NCBI RefSeq assembly: GCF_014066305.1
Contig: NW_023501103.1
Coordinates: forward strand, 62,001 to 126,000
DNA: 64,000 bases
Direction of reading: 5' to 3'
DNA from: Letharia columbiana
Lineage: Eukaryota > Ascomycota > Lecanoromycetes > Lecanorales > Parmeliaceae
Numbering within the stretch: the stretch's first letter is position 1; each line of letters opens with the position of its first letter. The position numbers were made by a program, and so were the translations under genes. The notes below the pieces were generated by a model. The model was not told the DNA's origin and did not search any database. It was given only the letters and a program-made list of their open reading frames with translations. Of the stretch, positions 21,900 through 33,478 are shown one piece after another.

Positions 21900-23244
21900 T
21901 TAAGTCAGAAGGTCCGCAACTTGGAAATGTTAGCGTGGTTCTCAGGCTGAGAGGTTGTTGACATACCATTCATGGGCATTTCGTCAATCTGCGTTGAGTA
22001 GTACACTACACTCCCGTCAGCAAGCGTAGGTGGGCTCTAGGCTGTCAGAAGCTTACATTCAATGTCACGCAGAATGCGAACATCTTCGCTGGTAACAAAG
22101 TTGATGGCGACACCTTTCCGTCCAAATCGTCCGCTTCGACCGATCCTGTGGATGTAATTCTCACGATTGCTGGGAAGATCGTAATTGATAACAAGAGAAA
22201 CTTGTTGGACGTCAATGCCACGGGCCCAAACATCCGTCGAGATGAGAACGCGGGAGTTGCCTTGACGGAAGTCCTGCATAATACTATCTCGCTCCTTCTG
22301 CGGCATCTCGCCATGCATTGAAGACACGGTGAAGTTCGCTTCACGCATCTTGTCCGTCAGCCAGTCAACCTTTCTACGAGTATTGCAGAAGATGACGGCT
22401 TGTGTGATGGTGAGTGTATCGTAGAGATCGCACAAGGTATCAAACTTCCATTCCTCCTTTTCGACGGCGATGAAGTATTGCTTGAGACCCTCGAGCGTCA
22501 ACTCGTCACGCTTGACCAAAATGCGGACAGGGTCTGTCATGAACTTCGTAGTCATGTCTAGGACGTCGTATGGAAGCGTAGCGGAAACCACGACGACTTG
22601 GGTCGCGGGAGGAAGGTATCGATAGACATCGTAGATTTGCTCTCTGAACCCGCGGTTGAGCAACTCATCTGCTTCGTCCAACACAAGTATTTTGATGTTG
22701 CGAGTGCGTAAATTGCGTCGTCGGATCATGTCTGCAACTCTTCCTGGTGTACCCGAGACAATATGCTGGCCGTAGTCAAGCTTGCGAATGTCCTCCCCAA
22801 CGTTTGTCCCACCAATGCAAGCGTGACACTGCACATTCATATAGTCCCCAAGCGCCATCACTACCGATTGGATCTGAGTGGCCAACTCTCGAGTAGGAGA
22901 GAGGACCAAAGCTTGCGTCTCGCGAAGAGCAGTGTCAATGACTTGAAGGCAGCTGATGGAGAAAGTGGCCGTCTTCCCGGTACCGGATTGTGCTTGGGCA
23001 ATGGTATCTCGTCCTTTGCAGATCTGGACGATGGCTCGAGACTGGACAGCTGAAGGGGACTCGTATCCATAGGCGTATATTCCACGCAGGAGATTCTCTT
23101 TCAGCTGCATGTTCTCAAATGTAGGCGCAACAGTGACCTCCTTCGATGTTGCGAACTCCATCTTCTCTGTTCGAAGTCAGCTTTTATTCTTGAGAGTTCA
23201 AAGGTGAATTGCAAACCCTCCATATTTCTGTCGATGCCGGCCAT
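21900..23244 (-). CDS. FAL1: ATP-dependent RNA helicase eIF4A-III/Fal1
   Basis: A DEAD-box RNA helicase of the exon-junction complex / 18S rRNA maturation. Exons on the minus strand are 23244-23217, 23166-22057, 22005-21967 and 21919-21900; introns are 47-51 nt; 398 aa. The tiny first exon gives MAGIDRNME and the tiny last exons give [19 protein letters not shown], all matching the family. Motifs are complete: Q-motif region [20 protein letters not shown] (I), PTRELA (Ia), GTPGR, DEAD (II), SAT (III), [18 protein letters not shown] (VI). The protein is nearly identical to eIF4A3 orthologues over the core. It is divergent from SF3a60, another splicing gene, 286 bp away. Confidence 0.97.
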
Positions 23245-23530
23245 GACTGCCGGATATCTGGAATGTTGTTGGAAAGTGACAGTGCTCTTGCTGTAGCTGA
23301 TGTGCTGATGAGGAAGGCTCGAAGGGCAGAATGTGTCCGAGATATTTAACCGTGGTTCTGCCGCTGGCATGGTTTGATTGGTCACCAGACTTGATCTTGG
23401 CTTCAGCAAAGTAGGTAGCAATTGTGCCCATAGCAGATCATAATCCCTCTCCCTCCATACCCGTTGTATCAACCATTCACCCGATTGAACGAGGATTTCC
23501 AATAGTTTGATTGGAATTTATCTCTGAACC
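23245..23530. promoter_or_regulatory. Bidirectional promoter FAL1 / SF3a60
   Basis: Only 286 bp separate the start codons of the divergent genes FAL1 and SF3a60, both in nuclear RNA processing. Any promoter for both must lie here or overlap the 5' ends. Co-regulation is inference. Confidence 0.55.
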
Positions 23531-25167
23531 ATGCTGCTCGAAGAACAGAGATTTCTCCACGAGGACCTCGAGAGGCTCGAACAAGGAATCAGTGATAGAG
23601 TTGCAGAAGACCCGAGACATGTATGTGCCTCTGCTGGCTCGCAGATATTTTATGATATGCTGACTGTTTGCTAGGTCCGTGACCGATTGAATCGAGACCA
23701 TCAGATTTCCGGGTTTCTCAATCGCATCCAGGACCAATCAAAACGACTCCTCGACATCTACAAAGACACGGAAGGCCTGCGTTCCAAGGAAATACAGTCA
23801 ATATCTACAGGGGACCCTTTTGATGAGTTCTACAAACAGATGACCGAGATCAAGGAGCACCACCGACGATACCCAAATCAGCCAGTTGAGAATCTAGAGA
23901 GAGCATACAAGAGGAAAGCGTCCGGTGAAGGGGAGTCAGCTACAGCGGAAGTGGACAACATGTTCACAGGCGAAGAAGCCTTTGGTCGATTCTTGGATCT
24001 GACAACGTTACATGAGGAGTACCTGAACATCCAGTCAAAGCGGGTGTCCTACCTGCAATACCTGCAAATATTCGACAATTTTGGACCACAGTACATCGCA
24101 ATGAAACGTGCTGAAAAGAGTACGGATCAGTACTTCAATTACGTTGGACGACTTGCAGATTATCTGGAGAGCTTTTTGAGACGAACAAGACCGTTGGAGG
24201 ACCTGGACAAGTTCTTTGCCTCCATTGATCAAGACTTCGAGAGGGCGTGGGAGGAGGACTCGGTTCCTGGCTGGGGCCCAGAGGCGCAACCAGCAGGATC
24301 TGCAGTACCCGTGACAGAAGGCACAGGCGAGGGTGTCTGGTGCCCAGATTGCGAGAAGGAGTTCAAGAATGACAATGTCTACAAAAGCCATTTGAACGGC
24401 AAGAAGCACATCAAGAATGCCAAAGCAAGACAAGCTCGGGGAGAAACCAACGGTACAAATGGAGGAGCTCCAAATGGCCACGCCAACGTTCGAGGATCCA
24501 CCGTCCAACGACTGAAAGAACGTGCAATTGCAGAACGTGAATACCGCATAAAGCGCCTAGCCTCTACAATGGAGACTGTCCGTACCGACTCGCGCGTGAA
24601 TGTTGAGCGCAAGCAAGGCATGACGGAGCGCGAACGGCAGATGGAACTCGACGCCTTCTTCGCTGAGTCCACCGAAGCACCGCAGCGCAACGGCGATGAT
24701 GATTCGGACTCAGATGGTGACGAGAAAATTTACAACCCTCTCAAGCTACCTTTGGCTTGGGACGGCAAGCCCATACCTTATTGGCTCTACAAGCTCCACG
24801 GTTTAGGTGTAGAATTTCCTTGTGAGATCTGCGGAAACTTTGTGTATATGGGCCGTAGGGCATTTGATAAGCATTTTAACGAGGCGCGACACATTTATGG
24901 ACTGAAGTGTTTGGGAATCACAAATACAACGCTGTTTAGGGAGATCACAGGGATCGAGGACGCGTTGAAGCTGTGGGATAAGATCCAGCGGGATAAAAAG
25001 AAGGAAAAGAGCGGGGGGAAAACGTCGTGCAGATGGAGGACGCGGACGGGAACGTCATGCCCGAGAAGGTCTACTATGAGTAAGTGCCTTCTACCTCATT
25101 ACTAATGGACATGGTAAAGACGGATGCTGATGTGGTTTAAAGTCTTCAAAAACAAGGCCTTCTATGA
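23531..25167 (+). CDS. PRP9: Splicing factor 3A subunit 3 (SF3a60/Prp9; frame broken at a G6 run)
   Basis: A U2 snRNP component needed for prespliceosome assembly. Exons are 23531-23620, 23675-25079 and 25143-25167; introns are 54 and 63 nt. Family text includes MLLEEQRFLHEDLERLE at the start, DPFDEFYKQM, SKRVSYLQYLQIFDNF, a C2H2/U1-like finger (WCPDCEKEF...SHLNGKKH), LPLAWDGKPIPYWLYKLHGL and the C-terminal finger FPCEICGNFVYMG...HFNEARHIYGLKCLGI. In the given sequence the frame slips after DKKKEKSGG. Adding one G to the run at 25013-25018 restores ENVVQMEDADGNVMPEKVYY, and splicing then gives DLQKQGLL-stop, the conserved end. The total is then 506 aa, the normal size. Confidence 0.94.
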
Positions 25168-25868
25168 TCATCTCCGTAAGCGCGCCATCGTTGAGACAAG
25201 GCAGTCAACCTCAGGCAACATCTCCAAAAATGAGGAATTGACGAAACATCGTTGAGACTGACATCTCCGCTTTCCGCCACATCCGAGATATCGTCGTTGT
25301 TTCAGAGACCCCATTCATGGCCTTGTCCGTAGCCACCCACAGTGTTCAATGTGCCCAGGCTTCCCGTGTTAGCTTTCGCGGCAGCAACATTGTACGACAA
25401 AGAATCATCTGCTATGAATAGTGGCTCGAGCTCGGTGCGAAGGAGTAGCACCAATAATACCCTCGGCATTTGCCTCGACCTCAAGTCTTTGTGGTCTCGA
25501 TAATTCAAGTGCGAGCGCCTTCTAATGGCCAGTCAATGAGCCCCCCGTCCGTCTTTATTGTTTCGTAGCGAAACTGTGCGCCTCTTCTCTTTGACAGTGC
25601 CACATCTACTCTTTGTCTTACGCCAACCTTCGAGTCTAGATATGACACGTGCGTTCTTTGTTTCCCTGTCTCTCACTCAGGTATCTTATTTCTTGTACCT
25701 CCTCCATCTCAAAAACCTTAACCACGTTCACTCCCAACCCTTTCCAAGTCTTCAGATTTTCACACTCACTACACTCACTGTCTTTAAGGAACCTTCCTAG
25801 TTATCTTTCATTCTATCTTTAACAGATCTCTCATTTCAGTTATTTTATGAGACAGCGTCTCAATCACC
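25168..25868. other. Intergenic region / promoter and leader of the CRH gene
   Basis: Pyrimidine-rich sequence from about 25590 to 25860 is typical of a strongly expressed fungal leader. Frames of 68 and 80 codons show no domain. No gene is supported. Confidence 0.5.
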
Positions 25869-28555
25869 ATGCTTTTCAACAAAAGATCAGTTGCGGCCGT
25901 CGCTGCCATCGCTGCGTTACCGTCATCCTTTGCTCAAGTGATTACAGTCTGCAATCCTTTGGATGGTATGCAGTCTTCCAGCGTACTGTGTGGGCAAGAC
26001 TAATGGGTCTCATAGTTAACTGCCCCAATGGATTGGGTCTGTCGACCAGCTCTTACTTTATGGATTTTACGCAGCAAAAGTCTCTTCCTAGCGACTGGAC
26101 CAGCGCTCTCTACGAGTACACTACCTTCGACTCTACCATGGGTGCCGCTTTCAACTTCGGGAAACAGGGTGATGCTCCAACCATCTATTCTAATTTCTTC
26201 TTCTTCTTCGGACGTGTCGAGTATGTCGCGCAGGTCGCTCCAGGTAAAGGCATAGTCAGCAGCATGGTTCTGCTCTCCGATGACTTGGACGAGATTGATT
26301 GGGAATTCACTGGTACCAACACTGCTCAAGCCCAAACCAACTACTTTGGCAAAGGTGTCTTGAACTACGGTGTCTCCGAATACGTCGATGTTACATCTCC
26401 CCAAACTGGATTCCATACCTACGCAGTTGACTGGTCTCCTACAGAAATCGTCTGGTCCATCGATGGAAAAGTCATGCGCACTCTCACCGCAGATCAAGCA
26501 GGCAACGAGTTCCCGCAGACCCCTATGAAAGTTAGTCTTGGCCTATGGGACGGTGGCGATGCTAGCAAACAAGGCGTCGATACGGTGCAATGGGCTGGTG
26601 GGCCGACACCGCTGCCGCCAACCCAGAACTACACCTCTTACATTAAGAGCGTGAAAATTACCAACGCAAATCCAGCTATGCAGTATGAGTACACCGATAA
26701 GAGCGGAAGCTGGCAGAGCATTAAGGGTATCAACAACACTCTCATTTCCAGTTCCAGCGCCAGCTCCATGCACAGCACTAGCAGCTCCATGGCTTCTTCT
26801 AGCCTGATCTCTTCCAGCATAAAACCTACCACGTCCGTCATCCCGGAAATGACCGTCTTGAGCACCAGCGAAGTTGTCATCACGGCCTGCGCTTCCAGCG
26901 TTCTCAACTGCCCCGCTCGCAGCACGCCTATTACATCAAAGGTCATTGTTACATCGACGAAACCCGCTACGACTATGGTTGTCACCCCCTCATCATCTGT
27001 CATGGCTGTGTCCGCTTCCAGCATGAGCAGCTCCGTCACCGCGAAATCTACTGTGGCCAGTGTTGTCAGCGAGATTGTCTACACCACCGTCACGAGCTGC
27101 CCAATCACAAGCACCAAGGTCGCCAATGGTACTACTTCTGTCATGAAGGCCACCAGCCTTTCTACCATTTTGAGCACCAGCACCAGTACCATCTGCACCA
27201 AGTGTGTAGCGCCACAGATGACAAGCTCGACTGTATCTCCAGCGATGACCAACTCGACCGCAGCTCCCATGTCAGCATCTCCGATGTCTACTGTTGCCGC
27301 ATTCACCACGGAGATCGTCTACACTACTTTGACCAGCTGCCCAGTGACCAGCACCAGGATCGCGAACGGTACCACTGCCGTTATGAAGACAACAAGCGTT
27401 TCAACAATTTTAAGTACCAGTACTAGCACTATCTGCACAAAATGTGTGGCACCACAAACGACTAGCTCTTCCTCGTCTAGCATGGTCCAAAACCCGGCCA
27501 CCGCCATGCCACCCAGCGTTGCCGCGAACGCGTACCATGCTTATATAGCAGCCCATGCTTGTACCGGTAGCACTGCTGTCCCTGGCTTCACTCCACCTGT
27601 CTCTTCAATCGTGCAAAGCACCATTGTCAGCACTATTGTCAGTGCTTCGTCGACCAAGACCTCTTCCACTGTTATGACAAGCGTTGTCTGGACCTATCCC
27701 GCAAAGACCACTTCTTCTACCACATACGTGACTCTTTACAGCACCGGCTTCAAGACTGTAACTGACAGCAATTCTTCTGTCTACGTCTCATCTACAGTCG
27801 TTCCCACCGTTGTGGCTTCCACTGTTGTTGCTCCCGTTGCTGCCCCAGCCCCGACCTCAACCACGTCTTCGACAAGCTATAGCACGATCTACAGCACCGT
27901 TGTTAACACAATGACTGACAGTGCGTCTTCCACATACCTGGCTACATCAGCCATCCCGAGCGTTGTGTCCTCCGTCGTCGTCGCCGCTGTTGCTGCCCCA
28001 ACCACAACCATCGCCTCAACGATCTACAGCACAGTCTACAGCACAAGCATCAGCACCATGGTCGACAGCGCCTCTTCAACCTACCTCGCTACTACCGTCA
28101 TCCCCAGCGTCGTCTCCACAGTCACAATGGTCGCACCAGTTACATCAACCGCTTACTCCACAGTCCAAAACACCGTCATCAGCACCGTCACCGACAGCGG
28201 TTCCTCCACATCTCTTTCCACAGCGGTCATCCCAAGCGTCCTCTTCAGCGCTGTGCCAGCCGCCAGCCCATCAAGCAGTCTTCTGGATGTCAACCCAGTC
28301 AACGGTCTCCCCGCCGTCGCGCCTACCGGCACGACAACGATGACCCTGAACTCGACGTCATCAATGACCGCCACGAGCACATCTACGGCATACTTGAACG
28401 GCACCATGGCCGGTACCGGTGTTGCGGCAAGCTCCGGCTTCCCAATCACGACGGCGAAGGCAAAGGCCCAACCATTCATCGGCGGTGCGGCCAACTTGGC
28501 CCCTGCTGGCTTTGGTGGCTTGGCTGTTGCTGCCTTTGTCGTGTTGTTCTTGTGA
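25869..28555 (+). CDS. GPI-anchored CRH-family chitin-glucan transglycosylase (GH16) with long Ser/Thr repeat stalk
   Basis: Exons are 25869-25965 and 26016-28555 (50-nt intron); 878 aa. Residues 1-22 form a signal peptide. The GH16 CRH domain spans about 28-290; its catalytic motif DEIDWE has nucleophile E125 and acid/base E129. Segments such as GRVEYVAQVAPG, FHTYAVDWSPTEIVWSIDG and KVSLGLWDGGD match Crh1/Utr2, which links chitin to beta-glucan in the wall. From about 295 to 860 the protein is Ser/Thr-rich, with two internal repeat families: a ~80-residue unit beginning EIVYTT.TSCP and containing ICTKCVAPQ (two copies), and a ~45-residue unit centred on YST.YST....DS.SS..L.T..IPSVV (four copies). 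The hydrophobic end (GFGGLAVAAFVVLFL) is a GPI-attachment signal. The stalk probably spans the wall and is heavily O-mannosylated (inference). Confidence 0.9.
27060..28260 (+). repeat. Coding tandem repeats in the CRH stalk
   Basis: Two near-identical coding blocks begin about 27069 and 27309 (EIVYTTVTSCPITST and EIVYTTLTSCPVTST), each ending in STSTSTICTKCVAPQ. Four looser blocks follow from about 27710 to 28240, each with a Tyr-Ser-Thr core, DS.SS and IPSVV-like ends. Such repeats can expand or contract and change wall-surface length. Confidence 0.7.
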
Positions 28556-28634
28556 GTTGAGTTTGTGAGTTGGTGGGGTCGGTAGATGTGTTCCGCTTCA
28601 GCAGCGGGTCTGCCGAGGTCGAGTGGGAAAGGAT

Positions 28635-29238
28635 TTAATTGGGGGAGGCGTTCCTGAAATCCGACCCCTTCCGTGAAGGACGATGATGGATGGATGTTGC
28701 GGTCACTGTAGTTTTGGTCTGCGGTGTATATAGCTCTGTGGGCGTTTGGGATTTGGCTTGGTCGTTCCTTTTGTCCATCGCGAGATGGCAGTTATATTTA
28801 ATCAATTGGGGATTTTTTTGCGTACTCCACTTCTCCGGAATAAGGATTGTGACGGCATGAATCCTTGAATTGCTGGTATAAACTTCATCCACGTAGAAGA
28901 TTTCCTGCTTACTACGGACTTTTTCTCCTCCCCTATGTTGAATAAGTGCACGGCTTGACAACAATCCATGTACAAAATGAAAAAGGTCAAGACCTGACAA
29001 TGCCGATGGTTAGTTTATGGCATTTACCCATTCTGCGTATAGGAACTGTTGCAAGGACTACCATCCACAACTTCGTTGTGTCCACGGCTGGATACCCATC
29101 AAGATGCTGACGAAAAAGGAACTTACGAGCCAAAAATGCCAACTCTTTCCGGCAATATTCCCATTCGGCCTGTGAAAACTGATGCTCTTCAATCTTGTGT
29201 TTGACAACATCGGCCTCGTCTTGTCCACTCGATGCCAA
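28635..29238 (-). CDS. Hypothetical small protein, multi-exon, splice sites uncertain
   Basis: The minus strand opens at 29238 with MASSGQDEADVVKHKIEEHQ and EWEYCRKELAFLA, clearly protein-like. A consensus donor GTAAGT lies just after AFLA at about 29130. A later donor GTAAATG and acceptor TCAG at about 28990-29030 enclose a CTAAC branch site. Downstream, two frames are open. One reads LDLFHFVHGLLSSRALIQHR and ILIPEKWSTQ and ends at 28635. The other reads FFILYMDCCQAVHLFN and ends near 28802. I cannot decide which is used. No domain is recognised. A short charged N-terminus followed by a hydrophobic segment is possible in the second reading. Confidence 0.4.
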
Positions 29239-29425
29239 GTATCAAATAGGCATGCGCGACAAACTTTTCTGGAAAAAATTCAATATTGTGTGTAGATACA
29301 GTAGCATTTATGACACGAATTGCGGCTATCTTTAGGCATCCATCCCCAAAAGAGATGAGACTGTTGGACTACTCAAAGCAACTCCTCCCACATATTTGAT
29401 CGAAAGCCCCTCGTACGCCGTACTA

Positions 29426-30115
29426 TTATCCATCAAACGCTTTTTCCGTCTGAGCAGGGACTTGCTTTTGAAGAAACTCCTCCCACAAGGCCGCAGTCTC
29501 AATCCACGCGCTCGGGCTACGGCCTAGCTCACGCATCACCTGATCAAAAGATTCTTCCTTGAGACGATGCCGATAGCCATCGGCTTTCTGACCGGCCGAG
29601 TAACACCGAAGCGCCCTGTAGTCCAGGCTGGATACCCCTTCGCGGATGGAAACGTAGCAGTTGTCTACCATGCCCCGCTTAGGCTTCTCGTTCTCGAGGC
29701 GAAGCAATAAGCCACTGTTTGGATGGGGGCTTGCTGGAGATACGGGGATGTATGCATCCCATTGAGAGGCATCCATGCGTTCCCGAAATCGGTTGCCTAG
29801 TCTTGTCATTGTTGCAAATTGGACCGTGGCGTTTCGGGGACCGGTGATGTCAATGTTGAGGACGAGAATCGGATGGTTGAAGAAGCCTGGATCCTGGTCG
29901 GATAGACTGGAATCCAGAAAATTACTGATGTCTGCTTTTGGAGGCAGCCAAAGAATGCATCCATTGCAGATGTCCCAGAGTTCTGGCCGAAGTCTGTTCC
30001 CATCGTAGACTACAGCCGCTGTGCTATAGGGTCTGAGAAGATCGTTGATTTGAGGCTCTCGCTCCCAGGATGGTCGCCACGTGTCTATGTTGGAAGCGCT
30101 GGTGGGGGTATCCAT
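29426..30115 (-). CDS. Hypothetical protein (229 aa, intronless)
   Basis: An uninterrupted frame starts MDTPTSASNIDTWRPSWERE. The middle part (ILWLPPKADISNFLDSS, FFNHPILVLNIDITGPRNAT, FATMTRLGNRFRERM, YIPVSPASPHPNSG) is consistent with a family of uncharacterised fungal proteins in which a short hydrophobic beta-rich core is followed by a basic helix (RGMVDNCYVSIREGV, YRALRCYSAGQKADGYRHRL). There is no signal peptide or membrane span. It may extend upstream: a separate frame at 30447-30632 on the same strand has protein-like character, but no clear splice connects them. The function is unknown. Confidence 0.65.
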   Translation of the reverse strand: MDTPTSASNIDTWRPSWEREPQINDLLRPYSTAAVVYDGNRLRPELWDICNGCILWLPPKADISNFLDSSLSDQDPGFFNHPILVLNIDITGPRNATVQFATMTRLGNRFRERMDASQWDAYIPVSPASPHPNSGLLLRLENEKPKRGMVDNCYVSIREGVSSLDYRALRCYSAGQKADGYRHRLKEESFDQVMRELGRSPSAWIETAALWEEFLQKQVPAQTEKAFDG

Positions 30116-32190
30116 GACCTGGTTGCGGGCAAATTTCTTTCCGCAGAATGAGATGCTGGTAATTCGGGGGTCACTGTAAGATAAATCAATGAACAGCTGT
30201 CATGGAGTGACGGGATACATGGCAAAATATAGGATCAGACAACAAAGGATAAAACAATTGACGCATGGCCAGCTAACACAAAGGGAAAGACAGCAGGCAG
30301 ATGAGCCATGTTCCAATCCGCAAGAAAGAAAATTCGTAGGCAAACAGGACACCAACGATGCAGACAAAGAGTCACAAATCTAAGTCACGAGCGGAGGGGA
30401 GAGACGTGGATTCCAGGGCTGACGAAGAGGCCGGCGCCAAAACACTTCAGCCTCGCATCTTGCGTAGAACCTCGCCTTGATGCAACAAGAGAAGTAGCTG
30501 CGGTCCGGACAGCATGATCGCAGGCAGTCCGTATAGGCGTAGCTCCTGAGCAGGAACAACGTGCGGCACCGAGGAGTGGCTGTTCACAGAGGGAGGCTCA
30601 GCCTCGAGTGCGTTCCCTTGGGCATGATTCACATTACTCTCGGCGGGGTTTCGTGTTACGATGGTAATGCAGTAAGAAAGAGAAAAGCCGTGAAAGTGAA
30701 ACCGTGGGAATTGAGACAGTGCTCAAGGTGTAGATAATACGTAGCACATGTTACAGGTGAATCTAGCGCAGCTTGAGATCATAAGGGCGTATTAGCCCGA
30801 GGATATAGTCGAATATAGGACTAGAGCCTTGAAAAGAGCCCTAGGGTTATTCTATACGACGGTAAGAGCCACGTCGGGGATAGGGTTTGAGTCGTGGATC
30901 AGTTATGAAAGTGAAGGAGAGAGATTACTTTCAAGACATGCACAAACGCCGAGACCTAAGCCAGAGTCACTTGAGATGGCAAGCTAAATGTCAATCATTC
31001 TGTGAGCATACCAGCTCTTCTCTTAAAGGATCTGCCTCCAAAAGCTACGGTAAGGTGTCTGCGTCGCGCCGGTTTCTTGCGCCCTGAGGGCAAGTGGAAA
31101 GCAACGAAGTGACTGGCGAAAGGGATGGCGCATCACCCTGCAGCGTCCTCAACGTAGTCTAAAGAGCCCGTGGCAACCGCTGATCTTCCCTCCAGAGCTT
31201 CAGAGTACAGGCTCATTTGGCATCATGAGAGAGGAGGAAGTCTGAGAATTGAAACAGCGACAGTGGATCAAACACAGATGGAACAAGGCCAGCTTCAAAT
31301 AGGTATAACTCGTTCACTTCTGTACACGTGAGTGTTGAATGACGATGCCCAGCTTAAGACAGTGGCAAAAAAGGACTTTCATAGGCTGACAATGTGAGAA
31401 AGTCTGGAGTATGCGTGTGTTGAATGAGGAGGAAAAAGGGACCAGTGAAAAGTCGTCGCGATCCAGTCTTGGCATCAAGCCAAACCGCGAAGCAAGTTTA
31501 GTGTGGCGCGTACTCTTACAACTCAAAATATCCCCTTTCTTCTCCAACACCACACATCAAGCGGCATTAACAATCCTCTTCAGACTGCATCCTCATCCTC
31601 AACTCCTCAGGCATTCCATCCCCGGTTGCCTCTATTCTAAGGCATCAAATAATTCTTCAATTATGCAAAGAGCAGCACGTCTTTTCCGACACTCGTTGTG
31701 AATTGACGCCTCGGAAGAACACGCTTCAACGCGCTGCAGCAAGGCGTACCTTAGCCTTTAGCTTCTTCTTCTACTTCTTCCTCTTCTTCTTCTTCACTTT
31801 GATCCCTGCCTATCTTGGACACACTTGAGCCTTAACTGCATTGCCCCTCCACACGTCCGCTTCGTGTCAATGCGCGATTGTACCATTGTATCCTACTGGC
31901 TAAAGTCTCGAGCATCCGCTGCTTCTTCTTCTTCCTCTTCAAATTTCTTCCATTCTTCATTCTCCTATCAAAGCTATCATCAACGTTACTCGCCCTTCTC
32001 TACCTCCCTACACTCCTCTGTCCACCATCAACATACTTCAACATCATCCTCATCAACATCGCCTCTTCATATTTGTACTCTTTGACCAACGTCGAGCCAG
32101 TACTGGGCCAGGCATATTCTAGCCTGTCGCTCATACATTCCTGAAGCCGACAAAACAACAACATCCCATCCTTCAAAGCAACAGCTCAAC
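30116..32190. other. Long intergenic region with pyrimidine-rich leader before the KEN-box gene
   Basis: About 2 kb. A 61-codon frame at 30447-30632 (-), with LRLYGLPAIMLSGPQLLLLL, could be an exon but is unplaced. From about 31740 to 32060 the plus strand is very rich in ctt/cttctt, typical of a fungal core promoter and 5' leader. Otherwise nothing supportable. Confidence 0.5.
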
Positions 32191-33478
32191 ATGACAACCC
32201 TCACAACTATGGCTTCGCCGGCCCGCTTGCCATTTGCTTCCCTGGGTGGTGCTAGACTTAGGAATATGACCAACATCAAGAACAAGCAGAATGGTAGGTC
32301 GATCGCCTATATATCACATACTCCTTCTTGGCCACTTGCTTGATCAAGGCATCTGAGAGCATCATTGATTGACATGCCAAACAGCTCTTGTTCCTACCGC
32401 TGCGTCTGCCCTGAAGCGACATGCTCCAGCCGAGTTTGACGACGTCGACTCGGAGAACATCGACCCTTTCACCTTCTCATCGCCATCCAAGAAAGGTCGA
32501 GCTTTCGACTTTGACTTGACCAAGTCCAACGACACCCCACTCTTTGCTCCCGCACCAGTCCAGCCCGCTCAATATGTCGAGCGTGCGCAAGCAGTTGGCC
32601 AGAAGCGAAAGGCAGAAGATACTGTAACCCCTGCTGCTGGAATCAAGCGCCGTGCCGAGCCATCTTCAGCCCCTGCTCCTGCCGGCCGCTCCCCAAAGAA
32701 CAAGCGTATTGGAATACTATCCCGTCGTCGCATGACGACCAGCCCTTTCACTCGTGTCAATCCTCCATCTTCCTCTACCACCGAGTCCACCAATGGCCTG
32801 CCTTTCTCTATCGACGCTGCCCTCGCCGGCACGGTCCCTAAATACAAGTCCAAGTCCACACATGGGAAGGGATGGCAGTTCGATATCCATGAAGACACTC
32901 CAGATGATGAGATGGCCAATCTGATGGAGCACTCCACTTGCACTCTTGAGATCTCCGACGATGAGGGCAGCTCGTCTAAAGGCGACAAAGACAACAAAGA
33001 AAACATTCCACCCATCGATGGCCCTGCTGCCGTGACCTCAGCTACACAAGTCACCGCCACTAGGAGGGACATGATGACCGATGAGACGCGCGAACCACTG
33101 GGAGACCTCGAGGCCAAAGACTTTTACGCCGAGGGCTGTGATGCATCTTCTTGCATCATTATCGCTGCTGAGAACTCGTCTGAGCGGGTCCTGGACAAGC
33201 TGTCGACGACCATCAATACTCAGGAGCCATCCTCATCGCTCCGTTCTGATGCTGGTGCGGCAACTGAAGCTCAATCTGGATGGGAAGATGTCATCGCTCG
33301 TTTTGCAGCCAAGACTAGCACGTCTGCCGCCGACGCCGACTTTGGCATTGAAAAAGAGGGCGCGAAGGAGGCCACCGAGATCCAGATCTGGGAGAGTGAG
33401 AGCGCGAAGGGTGATGATGACGCGGATGCTCAGGGACCCGAGACTGATGGTGTCAAGCCTCAGTCGCTGTTGGCCTGA
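32191..33478 (+). CDS. Conserved fungal nuclear protein with KEN box, unknown function
   Basis: Exons are 32191-32293 and 32385-33478 (91-nt intron); 398 aa. An internal ATG at 32209 in the same frame (MASPARLPFASLGGARL) may be the true start. The protein is largely disordered and basic in the first half (SPSKKGRAFDFDL, GQKRKAEDT, IKRRAE, GRSPKNKRIGILSRRRM). A conserved-looking core follows: PFTRVNPP, PFSIDAALAGTVP, GWQFDIHEDTPDDEMANLME, HSTCTLEISDDE. A KENxP motif (KENIPP, K239-N241) follows. KEN boxes are APC/C degrons, which would fit a cell-cycle-controlled protein. I recognise the overall layout as a widespread uncharacterised family of Pezizomycotina. The second, acidic half has few conserved features. 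Confidence 0.8.

Noticed and set aside
6432..25167. YJU2, FAL1 and SF3a60 as a splicing gene cluster
   Set aside because: Unrelated genes (RTS1, TFC1, CDC16, BTB) lie between them on both strands. Only the FAL1/SF3a60 pair is adjacent, so a functional cluster is not supported.
30447..30632. 61-codon minus-strand frame with a Leu-rich end
   Set aside because: Looks partly like an exon, but no in-phase donor/acceptor connects it to the gene at 29426-30115.
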